NCBI GenBank assembly: GCA_934167885.1
Contig: CAKPMB010000013.1
Location: 1 to 48,295 of the forward strand
Source: an uncultured Bacilli bacterium
Lineage (GTDB): Bacteria; Bacillota_I; Bacilli_A; RF39; UBA660
Direction of reading: 5' to 3'
Length of the DNA stretch: 48,295 nucleotides
Shown: piece by piece, positions 16,646 to 25,880 of the stretch
Layout: every line of letters starts with the position of its first letter
How positions within the stretch are numbered: the stretch's first letter is position 1
Notes under the pieces: generated by a model
Databases searched by the model: none
What the model was told of the DNA's origin: nothing
What the model saw: the letters and a program-made list of their open reading frames with translations, nothing else
Made by a program: the position numbers and the translations under genes

Positions 16646-16675
16646 GTCTATTTTTCATAATAGACTTTTCTTTTA
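16646..16675 (+). terminator. Terminator of the acyl-CoA synthetase gene
   Basis: GTCTAT (16646-16651) pairs with ATAGAC (16660-16665) and is followed by TTTTCTTTT. Confidence 0.75.
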
Positions 16676-16728
16676 TATACTTTTTTTATAAATTATGTTA
16701 AGATTATTCTAGAATAGAGGATGATATT

Positions 16729-18513
16729 ATGTATAGTTTTAGTGCAACTGTAGCTTTATGTTTTACTATTTTTACCATTATAATTATTTTTGTTTATGCT
16801 TTTAAAGAACATTTAAATAAACTTGCTAATCGCATATTTTCATGGGTTTTATTAAGCAATTTTATTGGTTTAGTTCTTCAATTAATAAGTTTTATTTTTA
16901 CACTATCTACTAATAATGTTGATAATGTGTTATATCATATCGTTGTTAAGTTGGTTTTGACATATTACTTAGTATTTGAATTACTAATGATTTTATATGT
17001 TTATGCTATTTCTAATGATATTATTCAGGTTAAAAATAGCAAATATGTTAGGTTTAAGAATATTTTATTAATAATTTCGGGACTAGCCATTACATTATTA
17101 TTTGTTTTACCTCTTAATATTGTTCAAAAGGGCAATTTTACATATCCAGATGGTTTATCTGTTAAATTTATTTATTTCTTGGTTTTAATTGGTAGTATTT
17201 ATATGGTATATTGCTTGTTTAAAAATATTAAAAATATTTTTAATAAAGCCTACATTCCTTTAGTATTTTATTTATTCTTTGGTTGTATTGGTGTTTTGTT
17301 TCAGTTTATAAATCCAAGTATGTTATTAATGACACCTATTGAGTCGTTAGTTGTTATATTAATGTTTTTTACAATAGAGAATCCAGATTTACAAATTGTA
17401 AATGAATATTTAAATTCACGAAATATTGCCGAAAAACAAAATCGTGATAAGACTATGTTTTTATATAATATGGTTCAAAAAATTAGAAATCCTATTTTAG
17501 AAATAAATATGGAATGTCAGTATGCATATAATGATGACGTTTTAGAAGAAGTTAAAGATTGTGTTCGGAATATTGATATCAAGGCTAATGGCATTATTCG
17601 TTCACTAAATACTATATATGATGTTGAAAAAATAAATGAAAGCACATTAAGAGTATTTAATAATGTTTATAAAACAAAGCATTATTTTGACTTATTTAAA
17701 ACTTATGAAGCACGAGTTGATGAAAATATCAAATATAACTACTATGTTGATAGTGATATTCCCGAGACGTTATATGGTGATTTTTATAATATTAAAGATA
17801 TAATTGGTAGAGTATTTAATAATGTTGTTAAGACTGAAAATATTAAGAATATTGATATTAAACTTAGTAATGCTATTAAGGTCAATGTGTGTCGTTTAAT
17901 AATATCTATTAATTATGATGGTCGTGGTTATACATATGAAGAAATAGGCGAGTCTTTAGAAAATGGTTTTTTCAAGAGTATATTAGATGATCTTAGAATG
18001 ATTAATGGCACAATGTATGTAAATAGTGAGTTAGATAAACGAACAGAAATTGTTATTGTAATGGATCAATTAATTGATAAAAATTATATTCATGTGCATA
18101 AACTTGATAAGATAGAGACAGAAATTAAGAAAAAACGTGTTATTTATTGTGATGATGTTGATGCTAAAGATATTGAGAAAGTTCTTAGTTCTTTTGATTT
18201 TAACGTAGAAAAGACTTCTATTGGAATGGATATTGTTAAAGCGGTTCGTAATTATGAAAAATATGATTTAGTAATTTTAAGATATGATATAGAGCCAATA
18301 AATGCTGTTGAAATATGTAAAAAATTACATGACGTTCTAACTTTTAATGCTCCAATAATTTTAATTACCAAGGAAGTAGATGCTAAAAAAATGGATGAAT
18401 TAATTAAATTAGGTATTACTTCTGTTATTCAGTTACCATTTAATAAAAAAGTTTTGATTAATGAAATTAATAGAATTTTAAATGATAAAAATTCAAAGAA
18501 AAAGAATAACTAA
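16729..18513 (+). CDS. Degenerate hybrid histidine kinase with seven membrane helices
   Basis: A 594-residue protein: about seven membrane helices (residues 1-220), then a kinase-like region, then a receiver-like domain (about 465-590). The phosphorylation box reads NMVQKIRNP where active kinases have NMSHEIRTP, so the acceptor His is Gln250. The ATP-binding part keeps a trace of the N box (RVFNNVVK) but I find no DxGxG box. In the receiver, the acidic pair is kept (YCDD) but the acceptor Asp is Arg518 in VILRYDIEP, and the conserved Lys of the KP motif is Leu (QLPF). All key chemistry is therefore missing while the fold pattern is retained. It could act as a membrane sensor or scaffold by binding alone. 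The gene is open and full length, so it is not a fresh pseudogene. Confidence 0.75.
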   Translation: MYSFSATVALCFTIFTIIIIFVYAFKEHLNKLANRIFSWVLLSNFIGLVLQLISFIFTLSTNNVDNVLYHIVVKLVLTYYLVFELLMILYVYAISNDIIQVKNSKYVRFKNILLIISGLAITLLFVLPLNIVQKGNFTYPDGLSVKFIYFLVLIGSIYMVYCLFKNIKNIFNKAYIPLVFYLFFGCIGVLFQFINPSMLLMTPIESLVVILMFFTIENPDLQIVNEYLNSRNIAEKQNRDKTMFLYNMVQKIRNPILEINMECQYAYNDDVLEEVKDCVRNIDIKANGIIRSLNTIYDVEKINESTLRVFNNVYKTKHYFDLFKTYEARVDENIKYNYYVDSDIPETLYGDFYNIKDIIGRVFNNVVKTENIKNIDIKLSNAIKVNVCRLIISINYDGRGYTYEEIGESLENGFFKSILDDLRMINGTMYVNSELDKRTEIVIVMDQLIDKNYIHVHKLDKIETEIKKKRVIYCDDVDAKDIEKVLSSFDFNVEKTSIGMDIVKAVRNYEKYDLVILRYDIEPINAVEICKKLHDVLTFNAPIILITKEVDAKKMDELIKLGITSVIQLPFNKKVLINEINRILNDKNSKKKNN

Positions 18514-18569
18514 GCGTAGAATTTTAATAATAGTTATAGTATAATAATGAGAAAGAGAAAGAGGTATTT

Positions 18570-19322
18570 ATGAAGAAGTGGCAAATTGTTTTAATTGTTA
18601 TATTAGTTTGTATTCCAGTAATTGTTGGAATATTCTTAGGAGGAGCAATTTTAAAAGATGTATTTAATGAATTAGGCGAAGAAAAAAAGTTAAAAGCTGA
18701 AATGGAAGAAATTACAGAACTTTTAGAAAAACAAGACATTTCAGAAGATGAAATTAATAAAAAATTAGATGTTATTGTAACCGATGGTGATTATGGTAAG
18801 GTTGAAAAGGCTTCAAAAGAATATTTAAAGGATTTTTGTAATATTATTTTTACCGTAACAAATGCCTATAATAACGAAGAAATAACTAATGCTTTATCCG
18901 CTGAAAATTATAAAAATGATGGCCCTAATTTTGTTAAAACTAAAAAGAATTTGGATGATTTAATTTCAGTATTACGCCAATCTTTAGATGAGTATGAAGA
19001 GATTATTAGTGACAAAAAAATAATGGAATATATTGATAAATATAAATTAGATGATTATTATGTTGATTTGTATAAAGATGAAATAATTGGTGATATGTCC
19101 GAAGTTAGAAAGAATAATGATATGTCTGATGCTATTAATTTATCAATTGAATATGCTGAAAGTATTAAAAATATTTTAAGTTTTTTACAAAAAAATAAAG
19201 GTAAATGGGAAGTAGAAGGTAGTCAGATTTTATTTGCTAATCAAGCTTTAGTTGATGAATATAATAAAATGCTTGATGATTTACAAAGCAAAGTTAATGA
19301 TAGAACAGATAGTGAATTATAA
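18570..19322 (+). CDS. Membrane-anchored helical protein, unknown
   Basis: I do not recognise a family. The 250-residue chain starts with one uncleaved membrane helix (residues 4-28) and continues as a charged, mostly helical domain with likely coiled-coil segments (LKAEMEEITELLEKQD). It lacks Cys and enzymatic motifs. The start ATG has AAAGAGG upstream. It follows the degenerate kinase by 57 bases with its own TATAAT near 18539, and precedes the LiaF-like gene. An extracytoplasmic binding or envelope role is possible. Confidence 0.65.
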   Translation: MKKWQIVLIVILVCIPVIVGIFLGGAILKDVFNELGEEKKLKAEMEEITELLEKQDISEDEINKKLDVIVTDGDYGKVEKASKEYLKDFCNIIFTVTNAYNNEEITNALSAENYKNDGPNFVKTKKNLDDLISVLRQSLDEYEEIISDKKIMEYIDKYKLDDYYVDLYKDEIIGDMSEVRKNNDMSDAINLSIEYAESIKNILSFLQKNKGKWEVEGSQILFANQALVDEYNKMLDDLQSKVNDRTDSEL

Positions 19323-19385
19323 AAATAGATGAGTAGACGTTAATTTTAATAGTTAAGTGTTTATTCATTTTTTTATAAATAATAG

Positions 19386-19409
19386 ACAATATTATTATTG
19401 TTTTTTTTT
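19386..19409 (+). terminator. Rho-independent terminator
   Basis: ACAATA (19386-19391), loop TTAT, TATTGT (19396-19401), then a run of nine T. A second weaker hairpin lies just before it around 19329-19370. Confidence 0.75.
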
Positions 19410-19442
19410 ATAATATATTATATAGTTGTTATGAGGTAGTCT

Positions 19443-20108
19443 ATGGGTATTTTTAAAAAAATTATGTCTGGTTTATTTTTAATTTTAATTGGGGTTATTT
19501 TGGCTTTAAATGCATTTAATATAACACATATTAATTTATTATTTAATGGTTGGTGGACTTTATTTATAATTATTCCATGTGTTTATGGCTTGTTTTTTAA
19601 TAATGATAAAGTGGGTAATTTAATTGGTCTTTTGGCTGGAGTATTTTTATTATTAGCAGCTAATGGTCTTGTTGAATATAAACTTATTCTTAAATTAATT
19701 TTGCCACTTATATTGATTTCATTAGGAATTTCATATATTATTGGTTGTTTTAATACTTTCAAAGTTAAAAGTGTCAAAGCTTCTGATGGTGAAGATTTGA
19801 AGGCTGTTTTTTCAAGTTCTATTGCAGATTATAGCCATCATAATTTTAAAGGTTGCAAACTTAAAAGTATTTTTGCGTCATATGAATTAGATGTGTGTGA
19901 GGCTATTTTAAAGGATGATGTTTTAATTGATGCTGTATGTCTTTTTGGTGGTATAAGCATTTTAGTTCCTAAAGATGTTCAAGTAATTGTTAATTCAACG
20001 AATTTTTTTGGTGGCGTAAATAATGAAGTTGTTTTAAAAAATGCTAAAAAAACAATTTATGTAAATTCTTTAGCTATCTTTGGTGGCATTGAAATTAAAG
20101 AAAAGTAG
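19443..20108 (+). CDS. LiaF-like cell envelope stress membrane protein
   Basis: A 221-residue protein with four short membrane helices in the first 105 residues (MSGLFLILIGVILALNAF and so on) and a C-terminal beta-rich domain typical of LiaF and related 'cell wall-active antibiotics response' proteins: FGGISILVPKDVQV and FFGGVNNE repeats of the FGG type. LiaF dampens the LiaS kinase in Bacillus; no liaRS pair is present here, so a direct role is only suggested. DUF3781 follows ten bases later. Start at ATG 19443 after TGAGGTAG. Confidence 0.75.
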   Translation: MGIFKKIMSGLFLILIGVILALNAFNITHINLLFNGWWTLFIIIPCVYGLFFNNDKVGNLIGLLAGVFLLLAANGLVEYKLILKLILPLILISLGISYIIGCFNTFKVKSVKASDGEDLKAVFSSSIADYSHHNFKGCKLKSIFASYELDVCEAILKDDVLIDAVCLFGGISILVPKDVQVIVNSTNFFGGVNNEVVLKNAKKTIYVNSLAIFGGIEIKEK

Positions 20109-20117
20109 GTATTATAT

Positions 20118-20357
20118 ATGAACGAGAATGATTTGCTTAATAATATTTCAAAATTAAAAACAACTGAATTGGGTAAAAAAAGACTTAGAAAAAATTTAGA
20201 AATAAAAGGTAATGTTATAAATTTTTGCAAGAAAATGATAATTGATAATAAGACTGGTATAACTAAAAATGGTAAGAATTGGTATGTTATAAATAATAAT
20301 ATTATTTTAACAATTAATGCGACTAGTTATACTATAATAACTGGTCATATTTTATAA
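20118..20357 (+). CDS. DUF3781 family protein
   Basis: A 79-residue cytoplasmic protein matching DUF3781: LKTTELGKKRLRKNL near the N-terminus, CKKMIIDN in the middle and NGKNWYVINNNIILTINATSYTIITGH at the end. The family is small, common in Bacillota and without known function. It lies ten bases after the LiaF-like gene and likely shares its transcript. Length is normal for the family. Confidence 0.8.
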   Translation: MNENDLLNNISKLKTTELGKKRLRKNLEIKGNVINFCKKMIIDNKTGITKNGKNWYVINNNIILTINATSYTIITGHIL

Positions 20358-20454
20358 AATTATCTTTTTTTGTTTCTATGTATTTATTGTGAAAACTTGT
20401 AAATTTATTTGCTAATATAGACATTTTTTTGTATAATTGTTTTGAGGAGGAAAT

Positions 20455-21870
20455 ATGAAAAAACATAGCACAATTTTTGTAATAATTTTTACGGCTTTAT
20501 TTATGGTATTATTGACTTGGTTGTTGCCAATTACATATTTAAATGGTGAGTTTGTAACAGCTGAACGTTCTCAAGTTGGTTTAGCACAATTATTTACTTA
20601 TCCAACATATTTAATGTATAACTTTGTTTATGTATTTATCTATGTTATTTTAGTTGGTGGCTTTTATGCTGTTTTGAATAAAACTGGCGTTTATAGAACT
20701 ATTATTGATAAAGTTGTTTCCTTAGTCCGTGGTAAAAAAATGTTATTTTTATCATTAACAGTATTACTTTTATCTGTTCTAGTTTCATTTACTGGACATA
20801 CTTATGAAGCAATTATTATATTTCCATTTATTATAGCTGTTGTTTTACTATTAGGTTATGATAATATTACAGCTTCAATGGTTACATTGGGTTCAGTTGT
20901 AACTGGTATTATGGGTTCAACTTTTTCAAAAATTGTTAATGGCACTTTTATGGGCATGTTAAATGCTAATTCAACTATTGTTAAATATACTGATTTAATT
21001 TGGTTTAAATTAGGCTTGTTAATTCTTAGTGATGTTGTTTTAGTTCTATGTATTTGGTTATACGTTAGAAAACATGAAACATCTAAAAAAGTTGAAGAGA
21101 GTATGTTTATTCCTAAGAAAGTAGAAAAGGAAAGCAAGAAATGGCCTTTAATTACAATTTTAAGTGTAATGGCTGTATTGTTTATAGTTGGAACTCTTAA
21201 CTGGAGTGACGCCTTTGGAGTATCATTATTCACAGATGCTTTAGAGAAGTTTGAAGCTTTAACTATCAAAGGTTATCCAGTATTGTCTAAAATTACTGGA
21301 ACATTAGTTGCTTTTGGTGAATGGACATATAACGAATATATGGTAATGTTATTTGTTGCTACTTTATTAATTAAGTTCATTTATCATATTAAGTTTGAAG
21401 AGTTGTTTGATACTTTGTTTGATGGCATGAAAGATTATTTCTATGCTGCAATGGTTATGCTAGTATCTTATGTTATATTAATTATTACAAGTAATCATCC
21501 AGTTATGTTAACTATCCTAAAACCATTATTAAGTATAACAGATGGCTTTAATAGTCTTACATTGCTTGTTTCTACATTAGTAAGTGCATTGTTTAATACT
21601 GATTTTACTTTTTATCAATATAGTATTTTACCACTTACATATGTGACAGCTTATATTAGTGATACAAGTGTATATGCACTTTGTGGCTTTATCACTCAAG
21701 CAATGCACGGACTTGCCATGTTAATCGCTCCAACAAGTGTTGTATTATTGTTCAATTTATCAGCTCTTAAAATTGGATATTTAGAATGGCTAAAAAATAT
21801 TTGGAAATTATTTGTTGGGTTACTATTACTTTCACTTATTACTTTCACTGTAATATTGTTAGTTATTTAG
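20455..21870 (+). CDS. YfcC/DcuC-like anion or amino acid transporter
   Basis: A 471-residue membrane protein with about 12 helices. The first helix and loop (MVLLTWLLPITYLNGEF) and the segment YVILVGGFYAVLNKTGVYRTIIDKV, followed by MVTLGSVVTGIMGSTFSK, resemble the YfcC family of the ion transporter superfamily (C4-dicarboxylate or basic amino acid carriers). The more usual GMAEET-like motif is replaced by FTGHTYEAII, so the substrate is uncertain. It stands alone, with TATAAT near 20434 and GAGGAGG before the ATG, and ends at a terminator. Confidence 0.65.
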   Translation: MKKHSTIFVIIFTALFMVLLTWLLPITYLNGEFVTAERSQVGLAQLFTYPTYLMYNFVYVFIYVILVGGFYAVLNKTGVYRTIIDKVVSLVRGKKMLFLSLTVLLLSVLVSFTGHTYEAIIIFPFIIAVVLLLGYDNITASMVTLGSVVTGIMGSTFSKIVNGTFMGMLNANSTIVKYTDLIWFKLGLLILSDVVLVLCIWLYVRKHETSKKVEESMFIPKKVEKESKKWPLITILSVMAVLFIVGTLNWSDAFGVSLFTDALEKFEALTIKGYPVLSKITGTLVAFGEWTYNEYMVMLFVATLLIKFIYHIKFEELFDTLFDGMKDYFYAAMVMLVSYVILIITSNHPVMLTILKPLLSITDGFNSLTLLVSTLVSALFNTDFTFYQYSILPLTYVTAYISDTSVYALCGFITQAMHGLAMLIAPTSVVLLFNLSALKIGYLEWLKNIWKLFVGLLLLSLITFTVILLVI

Positions 21871-21881
21871 TTGATATCAGA

Positions 21882-21914
21882 AACTATACGTTTAATAGAA
21901 TGTATAGTTTTTTT
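21882..21914 (+). terminator. Terminator of the transporter gene
   Basis: AACTATAC (21882-21889) pairs with GTATAGTT (21902-21909), followed by T to 21914. Confidence 0.8.
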
Positions 21915-21978
21915 GTCGATTAAAATAGACTATAAACTTTAGAAAAGTTCATATACTATATATGGAGGAATATTTATT

Positions 21979-24267
21979 ATGTTCATAAAGTTTAATGAAG
22001 AAGCACAAAAAGTATTAAAAAATAGTAAAAAAGAAATGCAAAAATTAAAACATATTTATGTTGGTAGTGAACATTTTTTATTAAGTTTATTAAAAAGTAA
22101 TACAAGTTTATGTTCAAAATTAAATATATATGGTTTAACCTATAATAAATTTCGAGATGAATTAATTAAAATAGTCGGTGTTGGTAAAAATACTACTAAC
22201 TATATTATTTGGACGCCTCTTTTAAAAAGAGTATTGATTAATGCTATAATGGATACCAAAGATGATAGTAGGAAAGAGGTAACACTCGAAAACATTTTTT
22301 TAGCATTGCTCGATGAAGGCGAAGGTATTGCGGTTAGAATTATAAATAATTTAAATATTAATATTGATGATTTATATTTAGAAATAAACAATAAGACAAA
22401 TGATGTTCCAAGGAACAATTTATTGGTATATGAATATGGAATTGATTTAAATAAATTAGCATGTGAAAATAAGCTTGATCCATTAATAGGAAGAGATGAT
22501 GAAGTTAATAGATTAATTGAAATTTTATTGCGTAGAACTAAGAATAATCCTTTGTTGATAGGGGAAGCCGGTGTCGGTAAAACGGCTATTGTTGAAGGAC
22601 TTGCCATGAAAATAGTTAAAGGTGATGTTCCCAATAATCTTTTAAATATGAAAATAGTAAGTATTCAAACATCCGCTCTTGTTTCGGGGACTAAATATCG
22701 TGGTGAATTTGAAGAAAGAATTAATAAAATATTAAAAGAAGTAGAAGATAGTAATATTATTTTATTTATTGATGAAATTCATACTTTAGTGGGAGCAGGA
22801 GGAGCGGAAGGGGCCATTGATGCATCTAATATCATAAAACCAAGTATGGCAAGAGGCAAAATTCGCTTAATAGGAGCAACAACGATAGATGAATATAAGT
22901 CTACTATAAAAAAAGATAAAGCCTTAAATCGAAGATTCCAAGATATAACTATTGAAGAACCTAATTTAAGTAAAACTAAGAATATTATGAAGAATATAAA
23001 AAAAATTTATGAAGAGTATCATAATATAAAAATAGATGATAATGTTTTGGATGAACTTGTTAATCTAACTAATAAATATATGCCTACTTTATATAATCCT
23101 GATAAATCGATAGATATTTTAGATGAGGTTTGTGTGCGCTGTTCTTTAACTAAAAATAAATATAGTAAAAAAATTGATGGTTTAAAGGATGAGTTAAAAC
23201 GGATTAATAGTGCTAAGAATAATTTTATAGTTAAACATAATTTTAATGAGGCTTATAAATTAAAAAATTATGAGTTAAGTCTTGAATCTAAATTAAACAA
23301 AATGTTATGTAAGAAAGATAATCATAGTGTTTATAATGTTACAATTTATGATGTCGCTAAGGTTTTAAGAGATAAAAGTCATTTTCCAATATATGAAGTA
23401 TTAAGTAGTGATTATAATTCCCTAAAAACTCTTAATATGAAATTAAAAAATATTGTTGTTGGTCAAGATAAGGCCATTGATGAATTGGTAAAGACAATTA
23501 AAAGAATACAACTTGGTTTTAGAGAGAGTATTAAACCCTTATCTATTTTATTTCAAGGATCTAGTGGTGTTGGCAAGACAATGCTTGTGAAGGAATACTG
23601 TAAACTTACAAATATGCCTTTAATTCGTTTAGATATGAGTGAGTATCGTGAAGATCATACTGTAAGCAAAATAATTGGTTGCCCTCCAGGTTATGTTGGT
23701 TATAGCGATAATAAAAATATTTTGGAAAAAGTCAAAGATAATCCGTATAGTATTATTTTGTTAGATGAAATAGAAAAAGCATCACCTTCTGTTTTAAATC
23801 TATTCTTACAAATTTTGGATGAAGGACGTATTAATGATTCATCTAATAATATGGTTGATTTTAGTAAAACGGTAATTATTATGACGAGTAATATTGGATG
23901 TCTTACTAATAAAGTAGGCTTTATAAATAATGAAATGAGTAAGCAAGAATTAAGAAGTAAACTATCAACGGAACTTGTTAATAGAATAGAGAAAGTAATA
24001 GTTTTTAATAAACTAACGCGTGATAATATAAGGACAATTGTTAATAATATGTTTAAAGTATTAAAAAAGAAGTATGCTAAACATGATATTAAAATTTATA
24101 TTAAGAAAGATATTTATGATAAAATAAGCGAAAAATCTAATTATAATATTGAAGGCGCTCGTCGTATAAAACATCTTTTGGAAGAAGAGATTGATAATAT
24201 TGTTCTTGATGCTTTGTGTGATGGTAAGAAGAGAGTTATTCTTAATAGTAACATGATTGAAATTTAA
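21979..24267 (+). CDS. clpC: ClpC-type AAA+ unfoldase
   Basis: Unfolds proteins and feeds them to ClpP. The 762 residues include a Clp N domain (1-140), first AAA+ module with Walker A GEAGVGKT (195-202) and Walker B ending D265-E266, a short middle region with a UVR-like helix pair (about 395-440), and a second AAA+ module with Walker A at 527-534 and Walker B D596-E597. Walker A 2 reads GSSGVGKT where most have GPTGVGKT. A VGF tripeptide at 646-648 sits where the ClpP-docking loop belongs. Length and the short middle domain fit ClpC better than ClpB. In Bacillus clpC lies upstream of cysS as here, but ctsR and mcsAB are missing next to it. Confidence 0.85.
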   Translation: MFIKFNEEAQKVLKNSKKEMQKLKHIYVGSEHFLLSLLKSNTSLCSKLNIYGLTYNKFRDELIKIVGVGKNTTNYIIWTPLLKRVLINAIMDTKDDSRKEVTLENIFLALLDEGEGIAVRIINNLNINIDDLYLEINNKTNDVPRNNLLVYEYGIDLNKLACENKLDPLIGRDDEVNRLIEILLRRTKNNPLLIGEAGVGKTAIVEGLAMKIVKGDVPNNLLNMKIVSIQTSALVSGTKYRGEFEERINKILKEVEDSNIILFIDEIHTLVGAGGAEGAIDASNIIKPSMARGKIRLIGATTIDEYKSTIKKDKALNRRFQDITIEEPNLSKTKNIMKNIKKIYEEYHNIKIDDNVLDELVNLTNKYMPTLYNPDKSIDILDEVCVRCSLTKNKYSKKIDGLKDELKRINSAKNNFIVKHNFNEAYKLKNYELSLESKLNKMLCKKDNHSVYNVTIYDVAKVLRDKSHFPIYEVLSSDYNSLKTLNMKLKNIVVGQDKAIDELVKTIKRIQLGFRESIKPLSILFQGSSGVGKTMLVKEYCKLTNMPLIRLDMSEYREDHTVSKIIGCPPGYVGYSDNKNILEKVKDNPYSIILLDEIEKASPSVLNLFLQILDEGRINDSSNNMVDFSKTVIIMTSNIGCLTNKVGFINNEMSKQELRSKLSTELVNRIEKVIVFNKLTRDNIRTIVNNMFKVLKKKYAKHDIKIYIKKDIYDKISEKSNYNIEGARRIKHLLEEEIDNIVLDALCDGKKRVILNSNMIEI

Positions 24268-24275
24268 ATAATTGG

Positions 24276-24303
24276 TTGAGTTTTAAGGAAAAAGTGTTAT
24301 AAT
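24276..24303 (+). promoter_or_regulatory. Promoter of the cysS operon
   Basis: TTGAGT (24276-24281), 16 bases, TATAAT (24298-24303), followed by AAGGAG and a small ORF. No T-box or riboswitch fits in the short leader. Confidence 0.55.
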
Positions 24304-24321
24304 ATGCCTAAGGAGTATTAT

Positions 24322-24427
24322 ATGGTAAAGTTATTTTTTTGCACCCATATTGTTATTTGTGAGTATAGTTTATGCTGTTGTTGCAACAACTAAAATAATT
24401 ATAAATAATAAAATGGAGGATATATGA
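24322..24427 (+). pseudogene. Small membrane protein ORF with a one-base shift in a T run
   Basis: AAGGAG stands before ATG 24322. As written, the frame gives 23 residues. If the run of seven T (24334-24340) is read as six, the ORF becomes 34 residues, MVKLFFAPILLFVSIVYAVV and then a polar basic tail, one clear membrane helix, and stops at TGA 24425-24427 overlapping the cysS ATG in the ATGA style of coupled genes. So either a base was added in the T run, the sequence has an error, or the U-rich run causes slippage. Confidence 0.5.
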
Positions 24428-25809
24428 GAATTTATAATACGTTAACAAGAAAAGAAGAGGAATTTATTCCTAATAATAAAAATATTGTAAAAATGTATAC
24501 ATGTGGACCTACAGTTTACCATTATGCTCATATTGGTAATTTACGTTCATACATAGAAGAAGATTTACTTGAAAAAACTCTTAATTTTTTAGGATATAAG
24601 GTTGAGAGAGTTATGAATATTACCGATGTTGGTCATTTAACAAGTGATGCTGATACCGGTGATGATAAAATGGTTAAAGGTGCGATAAGAGAACATAAGA
24701 CAGTTTTAGATATCGCTAAATTTTATACCGATGCTTTTTTTGAAGATTTTAAATTATTAAATATTAAAAAGCCTGATACGATTGTTCCAGCAACTAGTCA
24801 AATTGATGAATATATAAAAATTATTTCCAAGTTATTAGAGAAAGGTTATGCTTATCCTAGTGAAGGTAATATTTATTTTGATACATCTAAACTTAAAGAT
24901 TATTATGTTTTAACTAACCATAAAGAGGAAAATCTTATTTTTGGCGTGCGTGATGATGTCACAATGGATCATGCTAAACGTAATAAAACAGATTTTGTTT
25001 TGTGGTTTACTAAATCTAAGTTTGCATCTCAAGAATTGAAATGGGATTCACCTTTTGGTGTTGGTTATCCTGGTTGGCATATTGAATGTTCAGCGATTTC
25101 AATGAAATATTTAGGAGAGTATCTTGATATCCATTGTGGTGGTGTTGATAATATTTTCCCACATCATACCAATGAAATTGCACAAAGTGAAGCTTATTTA
25201 GGCCATAAATGGTGTAATTATTGGTTTCATGTTGAACATTTAAATGATAAAAATGGTAAGATGAGTAAAAGTAATGGAGATTTTTTAACATTGTCACTTC
25301 TTAAGGAAAAGGGTTACAATCCCCTTGCTTATCGTTATATGGTTATATCAAGTCATTATCAAAAACCATTGGAGTTTTCATTCACATCTCTTGCCGGAGC
25401 ATCGAATGAATATAATAAATTAAAGGCTAAAACGATGCGTTTATTGGATGCTAATGGTGTTTTAAATGAAGATGTATATAATACATTTATGAATAAATTT
25501 AAGGATGCTTTAAGTAATAATTTAAATACATCATCATCGTTAACTGTTTTATATGACTTACTTAAGTCAGATGTAGATGATTATACTAAAAAGGTGCTTG
25601 TTAGTGAATTTGATAAAGTATTATCACTTGATTTGTTAAAAGATGAAAAAGAAGAAATATCGTCTGAAGTTAATGAATTATTTAAAGCACGAAATGAGGC
25701 TAAGGCAAAAAAAGATTATGCGAAAGCTGATGAATTACGTAATAAATTGATAGCCTTAGGATATCGTATTGTTGATTCAAGAGATGGTAGTAAACTAGAA
25801 AAGATTTAA
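24424..25809 (+). CDS. cysS: Cysteinyl-tRNA synthetase
   Basis: Charges tRNA-Cys. The 461-residue class I synthetase has normal length. It shows the zinc ligand C27 in YTCGPTVY, the HIGH-type motif HIGN at 36-39, the second zinc region HIECSAISM with HCGG, and KMSKS at 279-283. The C-terminal anticodon-binding part ends with ARNEAKAKKDYAKADELRNKL, typical of CysS. GGAGG precedes the ATG. It heads the order cysS, metalloprotease, mrnC, rlmB, sigma factor. Confidence 0.97.
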   Translation: MRIYNTLTRKEEEFIPNNKNIVKMYTCGPTVYHYAHIGNLRSYIEEDLLEKTLNFLGYKVERVMNITDVGHLTSDADTGDDKMVKGAIREHKTVLDIAKFYTDAFFEDFKLLNIKKPDTIVPATSQIDEYIKIISKLLEKGYAYPSEGNIYFDTSKLKDYYVLTNHKEENLIFGVRDDVTMDHAKRNKTDFVLWFTKSKFASQELKWDSPFGVGYPGWHIECSAISMKYLGEYLDIHCGGVDNIFPHHTNEIAQSEAYLGHKWCNYWFHVEHLNDKNGKMSKSNGDFLTLSLLKEKGYNPLAYRYMVISSHYQKPLEFSFTSLAGASNEYNKLKAKTMRLLDANGVLNEDVYNTFMNKFKDALSNNLNTSSSLTVLYDLLKSDVDDYTKKVLVSEFDKVLSLDLLKDEKEEISSEVNELFKARNEAKAKKDYAKADELRNKLIALGYRIVDSRDGSKLEKI

Positions 25810-25880
25810 TAAATATTTCATTTAGATTTCGTTGACTATTAGTTAACTTTATAGTATATTGCTATTGAAAGAAGGTGCCT

